DNA from: Buddleja alternifolia
Taxonomy: Eukaryota; Streptophyta; Magnoliopsida; Lamiales; Scrophulariaceae
Direction of reading: 5' to 3'
Assembly: GCA_019426215.1 (NCBI GenBank)
Contig: CM033397.1
Span: 29,328,480-29,392,479 of the forward strand
Length of the DNA: 64,000 nucleotides
In this document: piece after piece, positions 44,230-54,006 of the stretch
How the letters are laid out: the number at the start of each line of letters is the position of its first letter
Numbering within the stretch: the stretch's first letter is position 1
Program-made: the position numbers and the translations under genes
The notes under the pieces: model-generated
The model's input: the letters and a program-made list of their open reading frames with translations, nothing else
Databases searched by the model: none
Told to the model about the DNA's origin: nothing

Positions 44230-46440
44230 AAGAGATAATAGAATACACACTCAAATTATTGGACCCGGTGTGTGTTAGAATTACCGGGGATGTGGCATGT
44301 ATCGACCGACCTCCTTTCCATTTATTTAAGGGGAGAGAGAAAATGATGGAAAAACTTTTATTCTTTAATAATTAGGAAGCATATACGAAGAATTTTATAA
44401 TTTTTGCTCTGGCAGCCTTATTCCCATCCCTCCCCCAAAAACCCCCAAAAACCAAAACCCCAAAACCTACGTTCGACAGACACAAAGAGGGACAGGCAAA
44501 AAACGAAGAGGAAGAAAAAACAGTAAACCTACTCTACCCGCTAACCTAAAACCCTAAAAAGAGTGTGTTGCTCGCAAATCCAATTCATTCGGTGATGGCA
44601 CCACCTTCAAAAACAGTAAACCTACTCTTCTCGCTAACCTAAAACCCTAAAAAGAGTGTGTTGCTCTCAAATCCAATTCATTCGGTGATGGCAACACCTT
44701 CAAACGCTCGTGCTGTCAAGTCTCTCAATAAATCTTCCGGGCGCCGCCGCTGCTTTGTTGTAAGTCCCCACCCCTCACTTAAAACATTATTTTGCAATAT
44801 TATTTTTGCTCATTCTTTTCTGTGTACTGAGTGCCACAATATATATATACTATGTGACTCAATTTTTATTTGTCCATACAGTTTAAGACGTTTTCGCAAA
44901 GAGTAGAGGAAATCGACATAGATAGCTAAACATTTTTCGTACTTTTTTGGTTTGACAACATCAGTCGTGTTTATGTGTTGCTACATATTAGTATCAGTTT
45001 TAGCAGTACAAATTTTAAAACTCAAGTGAATCTTTGGGACATATATATGAGAATTTGCAACAAAGATTTAAAGTTAGACTTGAACTATTTTAGTGGTCAT
45101 GCTTCTATATATACTCAGCTCCATTCCCTAGATTAGGCATCTTCATTGATGGAACTTCTGTCTTGACATGCAAGAGCTAAATACTGTTGAGGATTTTATA
45201 TCATTTTATGAGGAAACTTTTCCTTTGGTACAAACGCTTCCACAAATTATCTTGCAAAAGGATGTGATAATCTCGAGTCTTCTGTGTAGATTGAATATGG
45301 AAGGGAGATTATCTCATGAGCCCATATTGGGGTATTTCTTTGTCTTACTATTGAGAAAGGTGTCTGGATTGTTCCTTAGGTTGTATGAAATGAGGATGCT
45401 TAATGATGCTCGTCCCTTTCTTGGTGTTGGGGTTTGAGCATCCTAATATTTAGACTGTCTTGTAACTGAATTTCAAATTCCTACATATTAGGATCAGTTC
45501 TGCATCATTGATCAAGCTGCTTATTCTTAAACATAATCTATCTTTCGTGTTAACAATGTAGACAATAGGATAAACTTTGATAAGTAAAATTGTGTAAAGA
45601 TTTTGGATCTTCTAAAAAGATTCTTAATATGACAAGATAAACATTCTTCCTGAGAAAAGTGAGTAAGTCTAATACCAATTTCTAAATCTGTGTGTATAGT
45701 AGCAATTAGTTTATCTCTATGTATTAAACTCTTTCATGCTTATTATCTCCTTTAAGTTATTTCGCTACTTTATGTGACACAACTTATGACGACTTAACTA
45801 TTTAGATGAACAATGGTTGTGTTGATTACTTTTGTGTAGCACAAGATGATTTGGATTCTTTTTGTTCATATATTCCTGAGAATCTTATCTATTATCTTTG
45901 TCCTCTAAGTTGACTGCTGCATTATCTAGAGATCTTCTTGGGGATTTTGTACCATAAGTTCTTTTTTTTTTTTTTGGGATTCTAGATTTTTTTTCTCTTT
46001 AATTTTTGTTATTGGACTTGTATCTTTCTTTTGGCACCTGGACCTGGTCGTGAGTTTGTGACAAACTATGGCACTCCTCTTGCCGTGTTTACTCATTAAC
46101 ATGTCCTGAGAAACATTATTATGGCAAAAGAAGAAACCAGTGAAACTGACATGGTTATTGTCTTTTCATATATGAATTTGTTATTACATCAAATGAATAA
46201 TCTGCATAATTTTGAAAGGAATTGGCATGATTTGCAAGATGGTTCATAGGAAGACATAGCAAAGTAATTAATTCGGGTCCATGCGGCGCACAGGGTTCTG
46301 GAGCCATGGTACATGGCACACAGCGTGGCGTGCGTCTTATTGAAGCGCAGTTGCATCAGTTCAAAAATAAATTAATATATCATGTAGCAACAATATGGTA
46401 GTTCTTTTTAACAGTAGTAATCATAATATGGTAGTTCTTT
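44230..46440 (+). pseudogene. UTP20: UTP20 5' region, copy 1 (dead)
   Basis: This copy is parallel to 49727-53660. Exon 1 (44688-44759) encodes MATPSNARAVKSLNKSSG. Exon 2 starts at 44882 (FKTFSQRVEEIDID) but is cut at about 44923: the rest of it and the next ~360 bp are missing, with ATAGAT at the join. Exon 3 (45174-45331) encodes ELNTVEDFISFYEETFPLVQ and onward but its acceptor AG is AA (45173). Exon 4 (45909-45953) has both its acceptor (AG to AA) and its donor (GT to AT, 45954) changed. Beyond about 46400 the copy is replaced by an LTR remnant. UTP20 itself is a large HEAT/ARM-repeat scaffold of the U3 snoRNP/SSU processome in the nucleolus. Confidence 0.9.
44518..44703 (+). repeat. 93-bp tandem duplication at UTP20 copy-1 start
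   Basis: Units 44518-44610 and 44611-44703 both run from AAACAGTAAACCTACTC to the ATGGCA(A/C)CACCTTCAA start-codon region. This creates two candidate ATGs, of which only the second leads into the full exon 1. It is absent from copy 2. Confidence 0.9.
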
Positions 46441-46449
46441 TTAACAATA

Positions 46450-47829
46450 TGGTAGTTCTTTCTTCTCCTCTTGGACGACTAGAGAGATGAGAGAGAGGTG
46501 GAGTGTTTGACTTGGAGAGAAAGTTATGAATACGAGGCTAGGTTCATTTTTCACTAAGTAGTATATTTATACTACTACTAGAAATAATTAACCTAGTTAA
46601 CTAAGGGCCCGGGCGTCCATATGAACGCCCAACTTGGGCGTTTTTAATGCCCTCCGGGCTTAGTCCATTTTGTGCTTTTAGTTATTTAATTAATATTATT
46701 TATCCTATAAATATATCAATTAAATAACTAATTAACACATGTTAATTTTAAAATTAATTTCACTAGGAAATTAATTAACCGCGATATCAAATATCGAAAA
46801 ATTCTCTCAAGTTTTATTCCATAAATTTTCCTTTGCAATTCCTTTAAGCGCGGCTCTTTAAGTTCGTCTCAAAAGGCAATTGGGAAGAAACCAAAAGGAT
46901 GTGGATAACTCCTCGCCAGTTCCGTGGTCCACATCGTAGCCCAATTGAAAACGGATGTATAGAATCATTACAAACCTTTCACGCTGTGAGTACCGTAGGA
47001 GTATAAACTCTTTATTCATATATCTCAGTCAAGTAAGAGTTATGTCTTAGTCAAACTCACTGAACTTGACTGTATGCAACTCATAATGAATCGAGGTCAC
47101 TGAGTATACTTTCATGTCCAACATAAGTATCTATAATACTTTGGCCAAAGCCTTTGACCTCACTCATTCATGACGACATAGGATATTTAGCTCATTCACT
47201 TATGAGAGAATAAATCTCATATTGCTAATCAATTAAGATTGCTACTTGCCCATCAAGCCGCACTTCGAGGTCGACCCCACAAACGGGTGAAATGGATCTA
47301 ACTACTCTAATGACAGACTTGATGTCACAAGCACATCTTCAACGTGATTACTCAGGTCTAAGGTTCACTCGTACCTATCACAACTTATCAGTTTTGTCAT
47401 TGACTGTCATTGAGTAAAAACCTATGTGACATAACTGATACGAGGTGTTCGTGTTCGAACACACCAGTCTAACTGATGAGTCTATGATACAAGTTCCCAC
47501 TAACATACTCATAGTGTTTGACTGACACTTACCTGTCAAAACTTATAACGTACAAGTCTATATCCAGTAATGATGTCCAGTCAATACTCTCTTCGACTTG
47601 CGAACCAATTTAGATATTAAGGGTCAAACACTTCTAGTGCCAATCTCCCTAACCCATAGGGAGTAGAATATTCGCCTTAATATCAAGGATTAATTGTTGT
47701 TTATTTAAACCTTACAAATTCCTATAAGAAACAACATCAAAAGCCTTTTATTAAAACAATAATGTTTAGAAACAATCTAATGCCCTATAATTCTATCCTC
47801 TTATGACATTTGAGAGCGTAACTCTAACA
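46450..47829 (-). mobile_element. minus-strand LTR remnant (solo, 3' side truncated)
   Basis: Read on the minus strand it starts TGTTAGAGTTACGCTCTCAAATG at 47829 and shares all family landmarks with the LTRs at 18.5, 25.4, 33.2, 39.3 and 40.4 kb. Its low-coordinate end is unclear. Three copies of ATGGTAGTTCTTT lie at the junction with UTP20 copy 1 (46393-46460). Confidence 0.8.
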
Positions 47830-48313
47830 AAAAGTGATTGTGCGTTTGGGTGCAACTTTTTCATAATTGCTTCTAAAAATACAAACTCTATTAAAATTCC
47901 AAAATTAACCTCCAGATTCTAACTAAAACTTCAAAATTAACCTCGTGTGTACACTCAAAGAAAAATATAAAATAATGCAGTTGAAATTTTCATTACAAAT
48001 TAGTAAAAAATATTATTAATTAAAGTTTTTAATTCGATGTAATATTCTTAATACACATGCACAATATTAAAAAAAAATCGTAGATTAATGTTTTGTAATG
48101 TAATGAATAATTTATCCTCTTGATTATATTGTAGAATATTATTTGTTTAATTTGCAAGAGGAAATATGGAGTTTCCAATGAATTACCATTTTCTGGACAC
48201 TATTAATTAATATCGGCTATACAATTAATGAAGGGGCATAATAGAGAACTTGTGATTTACCAAAATAGCAGTGGGTAAAAGCTGGGAAATCCAGCTTTGA
48301 ATGAAACGCAGGT
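47830..48313. other. AT-rich spacer, no gene seen
   Basis: No open frame or clear repeat. The stretch just before 48314 (AACGCAGGTTTTAGCGTT) pairs in inverted sense with AACGCAGATTTTAGCTGCCG at 49015, so the next element may have entered an older inverted-repeat element. Confidence 0.4.
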
Positions 48314-48929
48314 TTTAGCGTTGGAAAAATTACACTAACACCCACTATTATAATAGGTAATTACACAAACCACCCCTCTTATAATTGAAATTACAAATAC
48401 CTAACTCACTATAATTGAAAATTACATTCTTGAGATCAGTTTTTTGATGATATCATCATGTGAATTTTCAAAAATGTCCCTGTCGAAATGTCATTTCAAA
48501 AAAATTACAACCCCCTTTTTATTTTTGAAATTACACAAACCTCCCCTATTACAATGCACTTCTTACAATCACCCCCCTATGTATTAAATTCTTACAATTT
48601 AACCCCTGAAAACCTTACAATTAGCCCCCTGTAGGGGGTGTTGGTAATTTCAAAAGCAAGAGGGGGGTTTTGGTAACTGCACATTATAAGAGGAGGTACG
48701 GCCGTAACAAAAATATTATTCCAATTTTTTTTTTTTAATAATTTAAGTAAAGGGCAAAAATGTCATTTACTATTGTTTGACCATTGACCATTGACAGAGG
48801 GTTTCCAGGAGGGTAAATGTAATTTTCAGTTATAGTGGGTTAGATATTTATAATCTTAATTATAAGAGGGGTAGTTTGTGTAATTACCTATTATAACAGT
48901 GGGTGTAGGTGTAATTTTCCTTTAGCGTT
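48314..48929. mobile_element. Mutator-like MITE, 598 bp, 9-bp TSD
   Basis: The element is 48323-48920 between perfect TTTAGCGTT duplications (48314-48322, 48921-48929). Long TIRs: GGAAAAATTACACTAACACC against reverse …GGTGTAATTTTCC, followed by ACTATTATAATAGGTAATTA / TAATTACCTATTATAACAGT. Non-coding. It is closely related in style to the elements at 2.9 and 4.3 kb. Confidence 0.92.
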
Positions 48930-49726
48930 TGTGGAGGTCAAATGTGATAATAGTTTTTGGGCCGAACAGACTCAAAAATTGCGTTTAGGACTCAAAAATT
49001 GAGTTTAGGTCCAGAACGCAGATTTTAGCTGCCGAAAAGCTGAGCCAAACGGCCTCTTACTCCCTCAGCGCATAATTTCAGAAGCAGAAACAGAGAAGTG
49101 AGATTTGAGAACATGCTCAGGAGAACAGAGATGTGAGAATCTCGCCGTCTTCTTCGTTGCCATCCGTCGTCGCCGTCTACCGTCGAAGATTCCCAACTCC
49201 AAGCCACCATCGCAGGTTTAGCTTCTTGTTTTATTAGTTTCCTTTAAACTCTTATTTCATAATTCGAAACCCTAAATCCCCAAATTGAAACTTACATTAT
49301 TTCGAAATTACTATGCTAATTAGGGATTAGTTTTTCCTAAACTGAACAAGAATTTCATGAGCATTTGAGAAAGTGATTGTACTTTTTAATTTTGTTGTAA
49401 TTTGTGGCCTTTGTAATTTCATATTTAAGGAGTATTTGGAAATCTAGATAATTTTGCTCAAATTTAGATAAATTTTTGATTGGAAATTTTTGAAGCTCAA
49501 GATTATGCCCACTGCCAAGTATGTTATTTTTTAAGAAATTGGGGTTTCTTAGTTTCGTGATGATAGGAACTTTACGTGAAAACAAGTAAAATGCAAATTT
49601 ATATATATATAAAAAAATTGTGGACAGCAGTGTCATGTCCTATGTTTTTTTAAAAATGTCGCGCCCCGTGTCCGTGTCGTGCCGTATTCGTGTCGCTGTG
49701 TCCGTGTCCCATATATAAAAAGAGAT
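48930..49726. other. spacer with possible 5'-UTR-like exon and GTGTC motif
   Basis: 49060-49215 looks like a leader exon (purine-rich, then CGCCGTCTTCTTCG and a CGCAG|GTTTAG donor), but no coding start follows. 49650-49710 is rich in GTGTC/CGTGTCC words like those at 59570-59640, suggesting a shared small element. Confidence 0.35.
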
Positions 49727-49981
49727 CAATATAGAATAGAATACACACTTTGGACCAAGTGTGTGTTAGAATTACCTGGATGTGGCATGTGTTGACCGAC
49801 CTCCATTCCATTTATTTAGGGGGAGAGAGAAAATGATGGACAATCTTTTATTCTTTAATAATTAGGAAGGGTATACGAGGAATTTTATTATTTTTGCTCT
49901 AGCAGCCTTATACCCTCCCCCAAAACCTTGCGTTTGGCACAGGCACAGAAAAGAAGAGGAAGAAAAATCAGCAAACCTTCT

Positions 49982-51170
49982 ATTCCCGCTGGGGGGTGTA
50001 AGTTGAGCCGAGCCGGCTCGACTCGAGCCTATTTATCTCTTCCAAAAGCTCGCGAGCTTCTTCATTATTTATATATATTTATTTTTTTATTATAAATATT
50101 AATTATATATATTTAAATATTAATTATATTAATTCAGCAAAAATTTTTTAAAACCATTGTTTTTTTTATTTCTCACCAGCAGCTTACACTTCCCTAACCC
50201 TTCAAAAAAATCAAAACTCTCCCCGCCACCTCTTTCTCACAGTCACGCACTAAGTCACATAGAGCGGGAGCGGGGGGCGGGAGCGAAAGCGGGGGGCGGG
50301 AGCGTAGAGCGTCAAAAAATTGAAAAAATTTGAGAGCGGGAGCGCCTTAGAGCGTCTATATCATAATTAAAAATTTAATTTTTTATCTGCATATTATTTT
50401 AATATTATGGTTGTCCAATTGGTTTCAGATAGTAGTTTAATTTGCAAGCCAAGGTTCGAACCATTATTAGTGTTCATGTATGTTTTTAAGTTTGTTTTTG
50501 TCTAATATCAATAAAAGGATATAAAGAGAAATTTACACAAGTTGGGAATAAACCATATTCTTTATAACCATTTTAGCCGCCGACATCACTGTACTTTTCT
50601 TCTTCTTTTTTGCTTCTTCTTTCTCGTTCCGGTAGCGCAACCTCACGGCTCATTCAAAGGCTCAGACAATATCAACCTCCACCATTTCTAACTCTGTCGG
50701 CGGCTTCACCATTTCAGACCATTTCTGCTGCCATCCATTCTCCAATTTTACAGCTAACGATTTTAAGAGTTTTAGTGCACGAATTAGTAAATGTTAAAGC
50801 GCCGTAAGGCGGCGCTCCCGCCTCGGATTCTCCGGAGCGCGCACCGTTCGCCGAAGCGGCAGGTGTCTCCGGCGAATTATGTGATCTAGGTCACGCAGCG
50901 GCCTCCCCTCCACCTCTTCTCACAGTCACAGCCTCCGTCCATCGCCAAACACATCTCCGTCAACCGCCGCCAAACACACCTCCATCTGCGCAGCGCCTCA
51001 GGCTCCGTCATCCGTCGCCATCCGCCGCCGCCAAACACATCTCCGTCGCTGCAAACCGCCGGAAACCTTTGTTCACCCTGGTAATTTTCGATTTTTTGTT
51101 GATTTTGTTGTTGAGTTTTGAGTTTTGAGTTTGTGAAATTGAGTTTTCGCCGGAAACCCCTACTTCCCGC
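49982..51170. mobile_element. hAT-like insertion in UTP20 copy-2 leader
   Basis: Copy 1 reads continuously (CTACCCGCTAACCTAAAACC) where copy 2 has 1.17 kb inserted: 49990-51162, flanked by 8-bp near-duplications ATTCCCGC (49982-49989) and CTTCCCGC (51163-51170). The ends TGGGGGGTGTAAG and …AACCCCTA, plus the motif GAGCCGAGCCGGCTCGACTC, fit the hAT superfamily (8-bp TSD). No transposase is present. Confidence 0.75.
50249..50897. mobile_element. AGCG-rich element, complete copy
   Basis: It runs from TCACATAGAGCGGGAGCGG to AATTATGTGATCTAGGTCAC, with AGCG/GCGGGAG clusters at the left end and GGCGGCGCTCCCGCC at the right. Its two ends match the split pieces at 9205-9295 and 15198-15290. It is nested in the hAT-like insertion. 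Class unknown. Confidence 0.5.
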
Positions 51171-51384
51171 GAACCTAAAACCCTAAATAGAGTGCATTGC
51201 GCAGTTCCAATTCATTCGGTGATGGCGACACCTTCAGACGCTCGTGCTGTCAAGTCTCTCAATAAATCTTCCGGTTGCCGCCGCTTTGTTGTAAGTCCCC
51301 ACCCCCACTTAAAACATTAGTTTGCAATATTATTTTGAGTAGTTTCCAATTAATTTGCTCATTGTTTTCTGTGTAGTGAGTGCC

Positions 51385-51387
<3 letters not shown>

Positions 51388-51418
<31 letters not shown>
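51388..51418. repeat. (TA)n microsatellite in UTP20 intron 1
   Basis: About 14 AT/TA dinucleotides; the same site is short in copy 1 (near 44840). Confidence 0.9.
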
Positions 51419-51420
<2 letters not shown>

Positions 51421-53752
51421 GTAACTCAATTTTTATTTGTCGATGCAGTTTAAGACGTTTTCGCAAAGAGTAGAGGAAATCGACATAGATGTCTACCGAA
51501 GTCTTGACCCGTTAAAGGCAGAACCGTCTGAAGGCTCCTCCTTTTTCCGCGACTGTCTAGTAGAATACAGAGTATGCATTGCTTATTTTCTAAATCACTT
51601 CCCTTATTATTACCAGTCAAGTGTTTTATTGGGAATGTTGTTACATAATCCAAAATTTGAATCATACAATTGGAACTAGTTGTAGTTGGCTGATTATTGC
51701 AAAAAATCGTTTTAACATCTCTTTCTGCAAGGATGAGATGAATGTAAGTAACAGATTTGTTGCTTATGATATTGTTATGTAATCTTGGATTTCTAAGAAA
51801 AATATGGTTGGTTCTGAAGATATGCACCAAAAAACAAAAGGGAGACAAACTCTTAGCATTACAGAAGTTCTCTATCCCAATCTTTTCTGCTTTTTTTGGT
51901 ATTGCTTTCCTGGCATTTCTTTCGATAGATAGCTAAACATTTTCCGTACTTTTTTGGTTTGACAATATCAATTGTGTTTATGTGCTGCTGCATATTAGTA
52001 TCAGTTTTAGCAGTACATATTTTACAACTCAAGTGAATCTTGGGGACATATATATCAGATTTTGCAACGAAGATTTAAAGTTAGACTTGAACTATTTTAG
52101 TGGTGATGCTTCTATATGCACTCAGCTCCATTCCCTAGATTAGGCATTTTCATTTATGTAACTTCTGTCTGGACATGCAGGAGCTAAATACTGCTGAGGA
52201 TTTTATATCATTTTATGAGGAAACTTTTCCTTTGGTACAAACACTTCCACAAATTATCTTGCAGAAGGATGTGATAATCTCGAGTCTTCTGTGTAGATTG
52301 AATATGGAAGGGAGATTATCTCATGAGCCCATACTGAGGTATTTCTTTGTCTTACTATTGAGAAAGGTGTGGATTCATTCTTAGGTTGTATGAAATGAGG
52401 ATGCTTAATGATGCTCATCCCTTTCTTGGTGTCGGGGTTTGAGCATCTCAACCAGTGACTGCATATGCATGTTCATTTGTTGCTACTAATACTTATTCTC
52501 CAACTTGGGTTGCTTTTCCTACTGATGTGTCCGATGCTTTTATTTTGATAATACTTGGACCAGCGCACCACACTGCACTTCTATAGGTTTTAGAGTTGAA
52601 TAGTTTGGTCCACAATGAAACACTGGTGAGTGTATACTATTTGACTTTATGAACTCTGTATGTTGTGTTTTTATGGTCATCCTAAGTTTTAGACTGTCTT
52701 GTAACTGAATTTCAAATTCCTACAGATTAGGATCAGTTCTGCATCATTGATCGTGCTGCTTATTCTTAGACATAATCTATCTTTCGTGTGTTAACAATGT
52801 AGACAGTAGGTTAAACTTTGATAAGTAAAATTGTGTAAAGATTTTGGATCTTTTGAAAAGATTCTTAATATGACCAGATAAACATTCTTCCTGAGGAAAG
52901 TGAGTAAGTCTGATTGCAATTTCTAAATCTGTGTGTATAGTAGCAATTAGTTTCTCTCTATGTATTAAACTCTTTCATGCTTATTATATCCTTTTAGTTA
53001 TTTCGCTACTTTATGTGACACAACTTATGATGACTTAACTATTTGGATGAACAATGGTTGTGTTGATTACTTTTGTGTAGCACCAGATGGCTTGTATTCT
53101 TTTTGTTCATATATTCCTGAGAATCTTGTCTATTATCTTTGTCCTCTAGGTTGATTGCTGCATTATCTAGAGATCTTCTTGGGGATTTTGTACCGTAAGT
53201 TCTTTCCTTTTTTGGGATTCAGGATTTTTTCTCTTTAATTTTTGTTATTGGACTTATATCTTTCTTTTGGCACCTGGACCTGGTCGTGAGTTTGTGACAA
53301 ACTATGGCACTCCTCTTGCCATATTTACTCATTAACATGTCCTGAGAAACATTATTATGGCAAAAGAAGAAACCAGTGAAACTGACATGGTTATTGTCTT
53401 TTCATATATGAATTTGTTATTACATCAAATGAATAATCTGCATAATTTTGAAAGGAATTGGCATGATTTGCAAGAAGGTTCATAGGAAGACATAGCAAAG
53501 TAATTAATTCGGGTCCATGCGGCGCACAGGGTTCTGGAGCCATGGTACATGGCACACAGCGTGGCGTGCGTCTTATTGAAGCGCAGTTGCATCAGTTCAA
53601 AAATAAATTAATATATCATGTAGCAACAATATGGTAGTTCTTTTTAACAGTAGTAATCATAATATTAATACTAATAATAATAATAATAATAATAAGGTAA
53701 TAACAAGTTTTTAATGAAAAAAGAAAAATAAAGCAAATTGGTCTACAATTAC

Positions 53753-53866
53753 CTCAAGGATGGTTTCATACCAAAGCTTGCCACTCGCGGTCAGAGGAAA
53801 GCTCCGAGGGTACTTCACCGATGATTTGTAATCTTGGGAGGGTTGAGCATAAGTATAACATAAATC
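53753..53866 (-). pseudogene. isolated exon of acyl-activating (ANL) enzyme
   Basis: The minus-strand exon of 38 codons is bounded by TTTTCAG and GTAATT. It contains YPRSFPLTASGKLWYETILE, which fits the A10 motif (P-x-T-x-S-G-K) of adenylate-forming acyl-CoA synthetases, with the catalytic Lys present. No neighbouring exons of such an enzyme are visible. Probably a captured or stranded fragment. Confidence 0.6.
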
Positions 53867-53921
53867 CTGAAAAGTAGAAATCAAAGGAAAAGTTATTACT
53901 CTAAAATTATAAATCAACATT

Positions 53922-54006
53922 CTAATCATCTAAATCTACGAATTCCTCTTCATCCTCCTCATCTCCATCCACCTTATCCTCATCCTCACCAATGACATCA
54001 CCATCA
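53922..54006 (-). pseudogene. acidic terminal exon fragment
   Basis: Minus strand: acceptor ATACAG, then about 28 codons, almost all Asp/Glu (GEDEDKVDGDEEDEEEF), ending DLDD and TAG. Such tails occur on many nuclear proteins; the parent gene is not recognised. Confidence 0.35.
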
